Part shown: in pieces, positions 52,818 to 61,972 of the stretch
Position numbering within the stretch: position 1 is the first letter of the stretch
Layout: every line of letters starts with the position of its first letter
NCBI GenBank assembly: GCA_964561605.1
Contig: CAZLQD010000004.1
Span: 62,001-126,000 of the forward strand
DNA: 64,000 nucleotides
Origin: JALUZX01 sp964561605
GTDB taxonomy: Bacteria; Planctomycetota; UBA1135; JALUZX01
Direction: 5' to 3'
The notes under the pieces: generated by a model
The model's database searches: none
What the model was told of the DNA's origin: nothing
Seen by the model: the letters and a program-made list of their open reading frames with translations, nothing else
Translations under genes and position numbers: made by a program

Positions 52818-54188
52818 ATGAAACGGTACGTTTCCGCGGCCCTGGTCTTCCTGGCGTTCTTCTTCGTCCTCGGCCTCTCGGCCGCTCCCCTCCAGGCCCA
52901 GAAGAAACCGGACAAGAAGGCCCTTCTCCAGGCCTACGAGAAGATGGCATCGGACCTCGAGAAGGACGACCTCGACGGCCACCTGGACCTGGCCGTCTGG
53001 TGCCTCGCCAACGGGCTCAAGTCCAAGGCCGTCCGCCATTTGAAGCGTGTCCTCAAGATCGACCCTTCCAACGTGAAGGCCCACAAGCTCCTGGGGCACG
53101 TCTACTACAAGGGAAAGTGGATGACCGAGAGGGAGAAGGCCAAGCTGGTCAAGAAGGAGGAGGAGGCCCGGCGGAAGGCCCTGGGCCTGGTGAAATACAA
53201 GGGGAAGTGGGTCACCAAGGATGAAGCGGCCAAGATGAAGGCCGGCTTCGTGAAGGTGGGGGACCAGTGGTACTCTCCCCAGGACGCCAAGAAGGTCAAG
53301 GCCGGCTTCGTCCGGCATCCCGAAACGGGGGAATGGATCAAGAAGGAAGACCTCCCCAAGGCCCAGCAGGGTATGTTTCTGGTGGAGGGGAAATGGGTGG
53401 ACGTGGGGGAGGCCAACAACTACCACTCCGACTGGTCCCACCCCTGGATCCTGACCACCGAGCACTACAAGGTCTGGACCAACCTGCCCTGGAGCGAGGC
53501 CAAGCTCCGCAAGGCCGACGTGGAGGCCGTGTACGTTCGGCTGAAGAACGTCATGGAGGGCCTGGAGCCCCGGCGGGCGGAGCGGATGAACGTCTACATC
53601 TTCGCCACCCAGGGCGACTACAACACCTACGGCTCGAAATATGGCACGTCGTATTCATCGGTCTCGGGCGGGTGGTTCGCCCAGGCCGACGAGAACCTCC
53701 CGGCGGTGTGCCTGTGGGACAAGAATTTCGGTAAGATCAACCTTCCCCACGCCCTGGCCCTCCAGTACCAGTTCTTCCTCTACATGGGGGCGGGCCTGAA
53801 GGAGTGTCCCCTCTGGTTCTACGCCGGGGTGGCCGTCTATTGCGACCGGTTCTTCGACGCCCAGGTCCTGAGGAAGTGGGGGGCGGAGAACATCGTCCGC
53901 GCCGGGGGGGTGGCAAACTACGGCAGGAGCTGGTTCTCCCGGTACGCCCTCTCTCCCGACGCCTTCAAGGCCTCCCAGAAACTCCTCAAGGACGCGGGTT
54001 TCCTCATCTGTTACGTGAAGGACAGCGGGGACAAGATCGCCCTCAAGTACTGGAAGCAATTCTGGGAGGGGATCAAGAAAGGGGGAAAACCCCGGACCCT
54101 GGTCCGGCCGATCTACCGTCTTGAGAGCCACCTGGCCAAGAGCAACAAGAAGATCCGGGCCTTCTTCCAGAAGATCCTGACAGGATGA
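52818..54188 (+). CDS. Secreted protein with periodic Trp motifs and a protease-like C-terminal domain
   Basis: 456 residues. Signal peptide (to about QAQ, residue 28), one TPR-like region (33-100), then a tandem run with Trp at 101, 131, 151, 173 and 193 in the motif (K/G)GKW-(T/S/D). After about 205 it has a region with NVYIFATQGDY and an aromatic-rich end (FSRYALSPDAF) resembling DUF1570-type peptidase domains, but no HExxH. ATG preceded by GGGGGTGAATC. Unknown function. Confidence 0.7.
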   Translation: MKRYVSAALVFLAFFFVLGLSAAPLQAQKKPDKKALLQAYEKMASDLEKDDLDGHLDLAVWCLANGLKSKAVRHLKRVLKIDPSNVKAHKLLGHVYYKGKWMTEREKAKLVKKEEEARRKALGLVKYKGKWVTKDEAAKMKAGFVKVGDQWYSPQDAKKVKAGFVRHPETGEWIKKEDLPKAQQGMFLVEGKWVDVGEANNYHSDWSHPWILTTEHYKVWTNLPWSEAKLRKADVEAVYVRLKNVMEGLEPRRAERMNVYIFATQGDYNTYGSKYGTSYSSVSGGWFAQADENLPAVCLWDKNFGKINLPHALALQYQFFLYMGAGLKECPLWFYAGVAVYCDRFFDAQVLRKWGAENIVRAGGVANYGRSWFSRYALSPDAFKASQKLLKDAGFLICYVKDSGDKIALKYWKQFWEGIKKGGKPRTLVRPIYRLESHLAKSNKKIRAFFQKILTG

Positions 54189-54193
54189 AACCT

Positions 54194-54230
54194 TTCGGGG
54201 CCTGGGGAGAGGAACCCGGAAGGCCCCGAA
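54194..54230 (+). terminator. Terminator-like hairpin after the 52818 gene
   Basis: TTCGGGGCCT and AGGCCCCGAA, ten-base perfect arms with a 17-base loop, followed by TGTTTCCCCTT. The T-run is short. Confidence 0.45.
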
Positions 54231-54324
54231 TGTTTCCCCTTCTCCTGCGTAGAAGGGACATTCCCAAGGACCCTTGCGACAAGGGAGCTCCGGCTCCTTT
54301 GGGACCCGAAAAGGAGTGTTCTCC

Positions 54325-56643
54325 ATGAGACGATCCACCTTTCTTTCCTCCCTGGCCCTGGGCCTGGTCCTGGCCTCCTCCGGCCTGCCGGCCCAGCAAG
54401 GCTTCGACCTGAAGAGGAACCTTCCTCCCCAGACCCTTCTCTACGCTTCCTTCCCCGACCTCACCAGGAGCGCCCGGGAGTTCCAGTCCATGCCCCTGGG
54501 CAAGCTTTTCCAGGAAGAAGAAGTCCAGGAATTTCTGGCCCAGCCCCTGCAATTTGCGAAGGCCTACCTGGCCCAGGCCAAGGTGAAGTGGAAGGCCGCC
54601 TACGACCAGGGGATGGTCCCCCTGAGCTTCGAGGACGTCATGGCCCTCCGCCCGGGAAACGCCTCCTTTGCCCTCGTGGGCCCCGGCGGCCCGGGAGAGC
54701 CGGTCCGGTTCGTCTTCACCCTGGGATTCCACGGCAACGAAGCCGTCCTGGACAAGCTGGTCCAGTTCGTTGTCGGGAAGTTCCAAGAGCAGATCCAGGC
54801 CTACCAGAAGATGGGCGTCGACCAGGAGAAACTGCCCAAGCTCGCCAGGGTCGCAGGCGCCCAGGCCTTTGTCGTGGACACGACCAATATGCAGGGGCCC
54901 TTCCGGTCCATCACCTTGGCCTACAAGAAGGGCCTCTTCCTTCTTGCCAGTTCCAAGGCCCTGGCCGAACAGGTCCTGGGGGCGGCTCCCAAGGCCAGCC
55001 TGGCCGTGGAGCCCCTCTTCCACTCCACTTTCGCGAAACTCAAGAGCCAGGATCCGGAGGCTCTCTTCTTCTGCCGGCCCAGGGCCATGCTGGAGACCCT
55101 GCTCCAGTTCCTTCCCAAAGTCCTTCCTTCGAACCCGAAGACAGAGGAGTTCCTCCGCCGGCTCCCCAACATCCGGGCCGCCCTGGACGCCTCGGGCCTT
55201 CTGGGGTGCCGGGCCTTTGGGCTTTTGGCCAACTATGAAGGGGGGAAGTGCTACTGGGATGGCTTCCTCGATGCCCCGGCCCCGCGCAAGGGCTTCCTGA
55301 ATCTGGGAGGAAACAGGCCGGTGAACCTGGATCACCTGGCCTGGATCCCCAAGAAGGCCTCCCAGTTCCAGATGGGGACCCTGCCGATCCGGGGGCTTTT
55401 CCGGACCGTGATGGACATCCTCCACAAAGTGGATCCCGACCTGGGCGGATTTGTCGACGCCTACCTGGATTCCTTCCGGAAGAAACTGGGCTTCGACATC
55501 CAGAAGGACTTCCTGGACCAGTTCGGCGGGGAGTTCCTTTCCTACGGGTTCATCTCCACCAACCTCATGGCCGGTCCCAGGGGGGTGTTCATCACCCAGG
55601 TGAAGGACCCGGACACGTTCCTGAATTCCCTGGAAACCCTCCTTGGGTTTTTCAAGGGAGCCATCACCCTGGAGAAGCGGAAGGACCCGGCGGCGGGCCT
55701 GGATATCTGGGAGGTCCAGGTGGACGTTTCCCAGCTTCCCCCGGACAAGGCCATGATCCTGGGGCAGATTTTCACCGTCATGAAACCCTCCTTCACTTTC
55801 CAGAAGGGCTACCTCGTGGTCGCCTTCAATCCCAGGGACTTGAAGTCGGCCGTGGCCCGGATGCAAGAGACTCCGAAGACGGACATCCGGAGCAACGAAG
55901 AGGTGGCCCGGTTCCTGAAGAGCCTCCCCGCCGAGGTGACGAGCCTCTCCTTCAACGACCTGAAGCGCCAGATCCAGACCTCCTACGAGTTCGCTTCCGG
56001 GATGATCAACATGCTGAGCCTTCCCGAGGACATCCCCGTCGACCTGGCCCTCCTGCCCGGTTCGGATACGGTGGCCAAGTATCTCTTCCCATCCGTTTCC
56101 TACTCGGTGAAAACGAAGGATGGCTTCTTCAGCCGCACGGTGAGCCCCTTCGGGCCGGAGGTCGTGGTCGGTCTCGCCGCCGTGGGGGCCGGTGTGGCCG
56201 GCTGGGTGGCCCACATGAAGGCCGTCACCGCCGCCTCGACGGGCAGGAGGCAACCCAAGGGCGGGAAGGCCGTGGTGGTTCCCCTTCCCATCCAGAAGGG
56301 CAAGGCCCCCGTGCGGCCCAAGGCCCGGCCCAAGGCGGCCCCTCCCGGTGGAGCCACGCCGGCCCAGAAGCGCCGGGTCCAGGAGGACTTCGACATCCTT
56401 TCCTCGGGCCTGGTCATCTACAAGGTGGAGAACGGCACCTACCCTGACACCTTGAACACCTTGCTCAAGCCGACCCAGGACTATCCCCGCGGGTTCCTGC
56501 CGGACTGGACCTCCCTGCCCAAGGATCCCTGGGGGCATCCCTACCGCTACCAGCGCACCCCCACGGGCTACAAGCTCTGGTCGGTTGGGCCCAACGGGAA
56601 GGACGAGGGCGGCAAGGGTGACGACATCCTCCGGGCCAGGTGA
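54325..56643 (+). CDS. DUF3352-like secreted protein with GspG-type pseudopilin C-terminus
   Basis: 772 residues. Signal peptide (1-23, LALGLVLASSGLPAQ), a large N-terminal region with DUF3352-like starts (LPPQTLLYASFPDL) and repeated scaffold-like strands to about 600, a hydrophobic segment (about 612-631, VVVGLAAVGAGVAGW), a Lys/Pro/Ala-rich linker (about 640-680), and a final 90 residues like the T2SS major pseudopilin GspG (ENGTYPDTLNTLLKP, DPWGHPYRYQ, VGPNGKDEGG). GspG normally has its hydrophobic helix at the N-terminus. The ATG has AAGGAG. Fusion is the odd point; see findings. Confidence 0.8.
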   Translation: MRRSTFLSSLALGLVLASSGLPAQQGFDLKRNLPPQTLLYASFPDLTRSAREFQSMPLGKLFQEEEVQEFLAQPLQFAKAYLAQAKVKWKAAYDQGMVPLSFEDVMALRPGNASFALVGPGGPGEPVRFVFTLGFHGNEAVLDKLVQFVVGKFQEQIQAYQKMGVDQEKLPKLARVAGAQAFVVDTTNMQGPFRSITLAYKKGLFLLASSKALAEQVLGAAPKASLAVEPLFHSTFAKLKSQDPEALFFCRPRAMLETLLQFLPKVLPSNPKTEEFLRRLPNIRAALDASGLLGCRAFGLLANYEGGKCYWDGFLDAPAPRKGFLNLGGNRPVNLDHLAWIPKKASQFQMGTLPIRGLFRTVMDILHKVDPDLGGFVDAYLDSFRKKLGFDIQKDFLDQFGGEFLSYGFISTNLMAGPRGVFITQVKDPDTFLNSLETLLGFFKGAITLEKRKDPAAGLDIWEVQVDVSQLPPDKAMILGQIFTVMKPSFTFQKGYLVVAFNPRDLKSAVARMQETPKTDIRSNEEVARFLKSLPAEVTSLSFNDLKRQIQTSYEFASGMINMLSLPEDIPVDLALLPGSDTVAKYLFPSVSYSVKTKDGFFSRTVSPFGPEVVVGLAAVGAGVAGWVAHMKAVTAASTGRRQPKGGKAVVVPLPIQKGKAPVRPKARPKAAPPGGATPAQKRRVQEDFDILSSGLVIYKVENGTYPDTLNTLLKPTQDYPRGFLPDWTSLPKDPWGHPYRYQRTPTGYKLWSVGPNGKDEGGKGDDILRAR

Positions 56644-56673
56644 GGCCCGGAACCTTCCTCTTTTGCGGACCAA

Positions 56674-56709
56674 GGAACCCTCGGGGCGCTCCCCCGGGGG
56701 TTCCCTTTT
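56674..56709 (+). terminator. Rho-independent terminator of the DUF3352-like gene
   Basis: GGAACCC/GGGTTCC outside and CGGGG/CCCCG inside form a long GC stem, followed by CTTTTG. Lies 30 bases after the stop. Confidence 0.6.
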
Positions 56710-56729
56710 GGAAAGGACCAGGAGCGAAG

Positions 56730-57947
56730 ATGGTGATCCAGGCAAAGAGAGCCCTTGGGACGGCCCTGTTCCTTCTCCTTCCGGCCGCCGCCTCCCTGCC
56801 TGGAGCACCGCCCGAGAGGGTCTACGAGCCTGGACGGTGGGGGGAGGCCCGCCTGGTCTACGTGGGAGAGGTCCCCGTCCTGCATCTCTACGGAACCCCT
56901 TCCCGGATGGGAGAGGCGGCGGGGAGGCTCACCGGCCCTGTCCTCCGCAGGCTCGCCCCGGTCTTCGCGAAGCGCTTCCTGGACACCTTCTTCGGGGTAA
57001 TTCCGGTTGCCCGTAAAAAACCCAGGGAACGGGCCGTCCTGGAACTCGTCCGGAAGGCCGAGGCGGGGATACCCAAGGAGCGGATGGAGGAGATCCGGGC
57101 CCTGGCCCGGGGGGCGGGGGTGGAGGCCGACACCATTCTTTTGGCCAACCTCCTTCCCGAGGTGGCCCCCAGGGTGCACTGTTCCACCCTCTTTCTCGCC
57201 TCATCCAGGATGAGCGACGGGGCGCCCGCCATGGGCCGCAACCTGGACTACCCGCCCATCGCGGACATCCACCGCCTTGGCCTGGTCGTGGTCTACCACG
57301 AAAAGGGGAGGAAGGCCCTGGCCTCCTTCACTTTCCCCGGGCTGGTGGGGGTCCTCTCGGGCATGAACGAGGCCGGGCTTTGCGGGGCCACCATGGACGT
57401 CTACCGGAACGCCCGAAAGGCCTTCCCCGGGGCGATCCCCCGGTTCCTTCTCTACAGGGAGCTCCTTTCCCGGTGGGAGCGGGTGGACCAGGTGATCCGG
57501 GCCGTCCGGGGGGTGCGGGCCCTTTCGGGGGGAAACTTCATGGTCGTCGACGCCCGGGGGGATGGGGCGGTCCTGGAGAGCCCCGGCGACAAGTGGGCCC
57601 TCCGCCGTCCCAGCCGGGGGGCCCTCTTCGCTACGAACTACTTCCGCTCCTCCTCCCTGGGGGGGCCCCACCCTTGCCGGCGCTACAGCCTCCTGGAGGC
57701 CCAGGTCCGCAAGAGGAAGGTCTTCACCCCCAAGATCCTGCGGGGGGTGTTGCGCATGGCCGCCCTGGGGCCCATCAACGTGCAATGCATGGTCTTCCGG
57801 CCCGCCGCCGGAGAGGTCCTCTTCGCCTTCGGCCGGATCCCCGCAGCGGCGACGACCTTCCACCGGCTTGGGAGGAAGGATCTCTTCGGGAGGTTACAAT
57901 CTCCTGTCTCCGGGCCGAACCCTGGAACCAAGGGAGCAAAGCGATGA
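56730..57947 (+). CDS. C45-type autoproteolytic hydrolase or acyltransferase
   Basis: 405 residues with signal peptide (LGTALFLLLPAAASLPG). NTN-hydrolase fold of the C45 family: Cys151 in RVHCSTLFLASS would become the N-terminal nucleophile after self-cleavage, followed by GRNLDYPP, GLCGATMDVYRN and NFMVVDARGDG. Related enzymes are penicillin acyltransferases and acid ceramidase-like hydrolases. Export plus autoprocessing suggests action in the periplasm. Overlaps panB by ATGA, so it is in the same transcript. Confidence 0.82.
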   Translation: MVIQAKRALGTALFLLLPAAASLPGAPPERVYEPGRWGEARLVYVGEVPVLHLYGTPSRMGEAAGRLTGPVLRRLAPVFAKRFLDTFFGVIPVARKKPRERAVLELVRKAEAGIPKERMEEIRALARGAGVEADTILLANLLPEVAPRVHCSTLFLASSRMSDGAPAMGRNLDYPPIADIHRLGLVVVYHEKGRKALASFTFPGLVGVLSGMNEAGLCGATMDVYRNARKAFPGAIPRFLLYRELLSRWERVDQVIRAVRGVRALSGGNFMVVDARGDGAVLESPGDKWALRRPSRGALFATNYFRSSSLGGPHPCRRYSLLEAQVRKRKVFTPKILRGVLRMAALGPINVQCMVFRPAAGEVLFAFGRIPAAATTFHRLGRKDLFGRLQSPVSGPNPGTKGAKR

Positions 57948-58762
57948 GCACCGAGAGAGAAGAGCCCCGCAAGAAGATCACCCCCCTCAGGCTCCGGAAG
58001 ATGAAGGAGGAGGGCCGGAAGGTGGTGATGCTCACGGCCTACGACTGGCTCCTGGCGGGACTCCTCGAAGAAGCCGGTGTGGACATCCTCCTGGTGGGGG
58101 ATTCGGCGGGAATGGTGGTCCACGGCTTTCCCTCGACCCTTCCCGTCACCATGGACCTGATGGTGGCCCACGTGGCGGCCGTGGCCCGGGCGGCCCGGTC
58201 GGCCATGGTGGTGGCCGACATGCCCTTTCTCTCTTTCCAGGTGAGTCCCGAGGAGGGGCTCCGCAACGCCGGGCGGTTCCTCCAGGAGGCAGGCGCAGAC
58301 GCGGTGAAGCTGGAGGGTGGGGAGCGGGTTGCCGGACTGATCCGGCGGCTCGTGGAGGCGGGAATCCCCGTGATGGGGCATCTGGGCCTCACTCCCCAGT
58401 CCATCAAGACCACGGGCTACGCCCTCCAGGGGGCTTCGGAGGAGGAAGGCAGGCGCCTCCTGGAAGAGGCCCGGCTCCTGGAGGAAGCGGGGATTTTCAG
58501 CCTGGTGCTGGAGAAGGTCCCTTCCGGGCTGGCCTCCCGGGTCGCCTCGGAGCTGAAGGTTCCGGTCATCGGGATCGGCGCGGGGCCCGGCTGTGACGGC
58601 CAGGTCCTGGTCACCCAGGACATGCTGGGCCTATTCCGCTCCTTCCGTCCCAAGTTCGTCCGGCGTTACGCCGAGCTCGGCGAGGAGATCATGGATGCGG
58701 TGCGGCGTTTCGCCCGGGACGTACGCACCGGCGAATTTCCCGGGCCGAAGGAAAGCTTTTGA
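57944..58762 (+). CDS. panB: 3-methyl-2-oxobutanoate hydroxymethyltransferase
   Basis: 272 residues. First committed step of pantothenate synthesis: adds a hydroxymethyl group from methylene-THF to ketoisovalerate. Motifs DILLVGDSAGMVVHG, VKLEGGERV, VMGHLGLTPQS and GIGAGPGCDGQVLV are diagnostic. Starts at ATG overlapping the preceding stop, with AAGGGAGC upstream. No panC or panD is next to it. Confidence 0.95.
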   Translation: MSTEREEPRKKITPLRLRKMKEEGRKVVMLTAYDWLLAGLLEEAGVDILLVGDSAGMVVHGFPSTLPVTMDLMVAHVAAVARAARSAMVVADMPFLSFQVSPEEGLRNAGRFLQEAGADAVKLEGGERVAGLIRRLVEAGIPVMGHLGLTPQSIKTTGYALQGASEEEGRRLLEEARLLEEAGIFSLVLEKVPSGLASRVASELKVPVIGIGAGPGCDGQVLVTQDMLGLFRSFRPKFVRRYAELGEEIMDAVRRFARDVRTGEFPGPKESF

Positions 58763-58768
58763 GACGCC

Positions 58769-58987
58769 ATGAGGGAAATCCAGAAGAACTACCGGGAGAT
58801 CCGGGACCAGATCCTGGGGATCCTCCAGGGAAAGGACGTCCTGAAGAAGGCCCTGCTCGGGGCGGGTTTCCTGCTCACCACGGTTTCCCTCATCTTCCTC
58901 CTGGTGAAGGCCGTTCCCTGGGTGGTGCTCTTCATCCTGGGGGTCTTTCTCCTCTCCCTGGCTCTCCGAAAACCTTCTGGATCGTAA
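58769..58987 (+). CDS. Small membrane protein (72 aa)
   Basis: Two close membrane segments (KKALLGAGFLLTTVSLIFLLVKA and WVVLFILGVFLLSLAL) after a charged N-terminus. ATG lies six bases after the panB stop and has a usable GAGACGCC. The end overlaps the beginning of the next coding frame by a possible -1 slip at AAAA (58969-58972), so it could also be the N-terminus of a longer frameshifted product. Confidence 0.65.
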   Translation: MREIQKNYREIRDQILGILQGKDVLKKALLGAGFLLTTVSLIFLLVKAVPWVVLFILGVFLLSLALRKPSGS

Positions 58988-59991
58988 TCGTCCTTCTCTT
59001 CCTCTCCCTTCGGGGCGGGGCCGCCTCGGCCGGGGCGCCGGCGGGGGATGTGGTCTTGCGGGAGGGGGGGCTGACCGTCCGGGCGCCGGCGGGCCTGGAG
59101 GGGCCGGCCCGGGCGGCGGCGAAGATCGCCTCCCGGGCCCTCCCCCGGATCGCCGGACGGTTGCAACTCCCTGTTCCCAAAGAGATTACGATCATCCTTG
59201 CCAGGGGGGGCCGGCAGGTGCCTCCGGACCTGGAAGCCGCCATGCCGGCCTGGGCCGCCGGGGTGGCCTTCCCCTTCCGGGGCGTTCTTGTGGTCCGCCT
59301 GGACCGGCTCTCCTCCTTTTCGCCCGGCGGGACCTTGCGGGTGGTCCTGGAGCACGAGCTGGTCCACCTGGTGATGGGGGAGGCGGGCCGGGAGACCTTC
59401 CGGAAGCTTCCCTGGTGGTTCCACGAGGGGACGGCCCAGGTCCTTTCGGGCCTTCCCTTCTTCGCCCAGGAGGCGGACCTGGGGGCCCTGGTCCAGGGGA
59501 ACCGCCTTCCCCTCCTGAAGGACCTGGGCCGGGGGGAGTCCCCGAGCCGCCGGGCCACGGACCTGGCCTACCAGGAGGCCTTCTCCTTCTGCTCCTTCCT
59601 GGAGGACCGCCTGGGGGACGACGTCTTCGCCAGGGTGGTCCGGGCCCAGGAGAGGGCTCCCGACTTCGACAAGGCCTTCCTTTCGGCCACGGGGTTTTCC
59701 TACATCTCCCTGGAGGCCCATTGGAGGTCCGTTCTCCTGGCCGAGCCTTGGGCTACCATTCAACTGATCGCAGGCAATTTCTTCCTGATCCTCCTGGCAC
59801 TTTCCCTTCCCCTGGTAGGTCTGGCCCTGATGAGGCGCTTCAAGCGGGATGAGGAGATCGAGCGGGCCTGGGAAGAAGAGGGGGCGCACGGGGAGGAAGA
59901 AGAGGAAAAAAGCTGGGACAATGGCGGGCCCCCCTGGGATTCTTTTCCTCCCCCGGGAGACCTGGAAGACCCTGAAGACGAGGAACCGTGA
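58972..59991 (+). CDS. Exported metallopeptidase-like protein without canonical start codon
   Basis: 339 residues from the AAAA slip site. A signal-like segment (TFWIVIVLLFLSLRGGAASA) is followed by a peptidase MA-like domain with HELVHL and WWFHEG (zinc His/Glu), a C-terminal membrane span (AGNFFLILLALSLPLVGLALM) and an acidic tail. The frame has no ATG, GTG or CTG near the signal segment; the only normal start is TTG at 58759, over the preceding gene, giving an implausible 70-residue leader. A -1 frameshift from the small membrane protein, or an unusual AUC at 58981, could supply initiation. Coordinates therefore mark the coding region, not a proven start. Confidence 0.6.
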   Translation, partial: TFWIVIVLLFLSLRGGAASAGAPAGDVVLREGGLTVRAPAGLEGPARAAAKIASRALPRIAGRLQLPVPKEITIILARGGRQVPPDLEAAMPAWAAGVAFPFRGVLVVRLDRLSSFSPGGTLRVVLEHELVHLVMGEAGRETFRKLPWWFHEGTAQVLSGLPFFAQEADLGALVQGNRLPLLKDLGRGESPSRRATDLAYQEAFSFCSFLEDRLGDDVFARVVRAQERAPDFDKAFLSATGFSYISLEAHWRSVLLAEPWATIQLIAGNFFLILLALSLPLVGLALMRRFKRDEEIERAWEEEGAHGEEEEEKSWDNGGPPWDSFPPPGDLEDPEDEEP

Positions 59992-60689
59992 AGACCGAGA
60001 CCTCCGATCCGCGAGAAGACCTTCCCATCCTGGAAGAGGGCCCTCCTCTCCGGCCGGCGCCCCTCGGGGTGCGTCTGGCCGCACGTATCGCCGTGGGGGG
60101 CCTCTCTCTTTTGGGGCGGACCTGGAGGCTGGAGTGGATCCGGGGGGAGCTGGTGGAGGAGTATGCCCGCAAGGGGTGCATCTTCGCCTTCTGGCACGGC
60201 CAGGCCCTGATTCCGGCCTGGGCCTACCGGAAGAAAGGTGTGGCCGTCATGGTGAGCCTCCACCGGGACGGGGAGATCATGAACCGAGCCCTGGCCCGCC
60301 TGGGATTCAAGAGGATCCGGGGGTCCACGAGCAAGGGAGGGAACTCCGCCCTTTCCGCCATGGCGGCCCTCCTTAAGAGGGGGGGCCTGGCGGCCATCAC
60401 GCCCGACGGGCCCAGGGGGCCCAGGTTCAAGGTCCACCCCGGTGTCTTCCTCCTGGCGGCCCGCACAGGGTCGCCCATTCTCCCCTGCGGGATCGCCGCC
60501 CGTTCCAAGTGGGTCCTCCGCAGCTGGGACGCCTTCATGATCCCCAAGCCCTTCACCAAGGTGAGGATCGCCGCCGGGGACCCGATCCACGTCTCGCCCA
60601 ACCTGGATCGGGAGGAGCTGGGGCGCCGGGGGGAGCGCCTCAAGGAGATCTTGATGAATCTCAACGACCAGGCGGAACGCTTCGGGTAA
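59988..60689 (+). CDS. DUF374 family acyltransferase-like membrane-associated protein
   Basis: 233 residues. FAFWHGQALIPAW, VMVSLHRDGEIM, RGSTSKGGNSALSAM and ITPDGPRGPRFKV are the hallmarks of DUF374, a relative of LPS-type (LpxL/PlsC-like) acyltransferases. Could acylate lipid A or a phospholipid. GTG overlaps the preceding stop (GTGA). No other lipid A gene is near. Confidence 0.87.
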   Translation: MKTETSDPREDLPILEEGPPLRPAPLGVRLAARIAVGGLSLLGRTWRLEWIRGELVEEYARKGCIFAFWHGQALIPAWAYRKKGVAVMVSLHRDGEIMNRALARLGFKRIRGSTSKGGNSALSAMAALLKRGGLAAITPDGPRGPRFKVHPGVFLLAARTGSPILPCGIAARSKWVLRSWDAFMIPKPFTKVRIAAGDPIHVSPNLDREELGRRGERLKEILMNLNDQAERFG

Positions 60690-60699
60690 CCTGGATTCC

Positions 60700-61011
60700 A
60701 TGAGAAGAAGAGCCTTACTTTCCGGACTCCCGGTGGCCCTGGTCCTGGCGTGCCTCCTGGCGGTCCTTCCCTCGTGCATGACCTTCCACCACAAGGTCCA
60801 CAACGGGGCCCTTGGCACGGTGGAGGTCACCAGGCACCAGTATTTCTTCCTTTTCGGCCTGGTGAACCTGAACCGGGTGGATTCGGCCGCCATGGCCTCG
60901 CCCCAGAAGAGCTACACCGTGGAGACGGGTTTCACCTTCACCGATCTCCTGGTGAGCGCCGTCCTCTCGCCCCTCTCCATCGTCCGCCAGACCGTGACGG
61001 TTCGGAAATGA
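60700..61011 (+). CDS. Bor-like lipoprotein
   Basis: 103 residues. Lipobox VLPSC (Cys26). The middle QYFFLFGLVNLNRVDSAAMA matches the Bor protein family (phage lambda Bor, in many bacteria a surface lipoprotein). ATG follows the DUF374 stop by ten bases. Ends by overlapping rnhC at ATGA. Confidence 0.75.
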   Translation: MRRRALLSGLPVALVLACLLAVLPSCMTFHHKVHNGALGTVEVTRHQYFFLFGLVNLNRVDSAAMASPQKSYTVETGFTFTDLLVSAVLSPLSIVRQTVTVRK

Positions 61012-61919
61012 CCGGGGCCGGCGGGGGATCCAAGTCGGTCACTCTCAAGCTTCCTCTCGGGAAGGCCCGCCGGGTGGAAGAGATCCTCCAGTCCGAGGGA
61101 GTCCCCCTGGAACCTTGCGACTACGCCTTCTTCCGGGGAAGGGCCGAGGGTTGCGTCATCACCTTCTACAAGTCGGGCAAGCTCCTCCTCCAGGGGCCCC
61201 TGGCCCAGGCCTGGGCCGTGCGCCTCGCCGGGGGTCTTCCCGAGGAGAAAGGCGGGAGGGAGGACTTTCCCGGTGGGAGGAATCCCACCATCGGTTCCGA
61301 CGAATCGGGCAAGGGGGACTATTTCGGCCCCCTGGTCGTGGCCGCCGTATACGCCCCACCGGACCGATGGGGCCTCCTCCAGCAGGCGGGCGTCCAGGAC
61401 TCCAAGGCCCTCCAGGACAGGCGGTCCCTCACCCTGGCGGGTTGGATCGAGAAGGAGTTCCCCACGGCCCACAGGACCTTGATGCCCGAGGTCTACAACA
61501 CGGCCTGGCAGGAAGCGGACCGGAACCTGAACAAGCTCATGGCCCGCCTCCACGGAGAGGTTTTGAAGGAGCTTCTACCCCACCTGGAGGGGCACCCCGA
61601 GGGGCTCGTCCTGGTGGACAAGTTCGGGCCCCAGGCAAGGGTGGAAGGCGAGATGGGGGAGTTGCCGCCGGGAATCAGGCTTCTCCAGGTGCCACGGGCG
61701 GAAGTCCATCCCGTCGTGGCCGCCGCCTCCATCGTGGCCCGGGCCCGGTTCCTGGAAGGCCTGGAGGAGTGTTCCCGCCGGGCCGCCACCAACCTGCCCA
61801 AGGGGAGCGGCCCCGCCGCAAAGAAGACCGCACGAAGGGTCGTGGAGATCGGAGGCATGGACCTGTTGGGCCAAGTGGCCAAACTCCACTTCAAAATCAC
61901 CCCCCACCCCTCGTTATAA
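61008..61919 (+). CDS. rnhC: Ribonuclease HIII
   Basis: 303 residues. The N-terminal TBP-like substrate-binding domain (about 1-85) precedes the type 2 RNase H core with GSDESGKGDYFGPLVVAAV (Asp98, Glu99) and later Asp in LVLVDKFGP; the conserved AEVHPVVAAASIVARARFL ends it. Removes RNA in RNA:DNA hybrids. ATG overlaps the Bor-like gene stop. Confidence 0.92.
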   Translation: MTGAGGGSKSVTLKLPLGKARRVEEILQSEGVPLEPCDYAFFRGRAEGCVITFYKSGKLLLQGPLAQAWAVRLAGGLPEEKGGREDFPGGRNPTIGSDESGKGDYFGPLVVAAVYAPPDRWGLLQQAGVQDSKALQDRRSLTLAGWIEKEFPTAHRTLMPEVYNTAWQEADRNLNKLMARLHGEVLKELLPHLEGHPEGLVLVDKFGPQARVEGEMGELPPGIRLLQVPRAEVHPVVAAASIVARARFLEGLEECSRRAATNLPKGSGPAAKKTARRVVEIGGMDLLGQVAKLHFKITPHPSL

Positions 61920-61972
61920 AACTATTCCCGGCAGAAAATGGGGGGATGGATGGTTTGACTTTTGGAGGTTCG

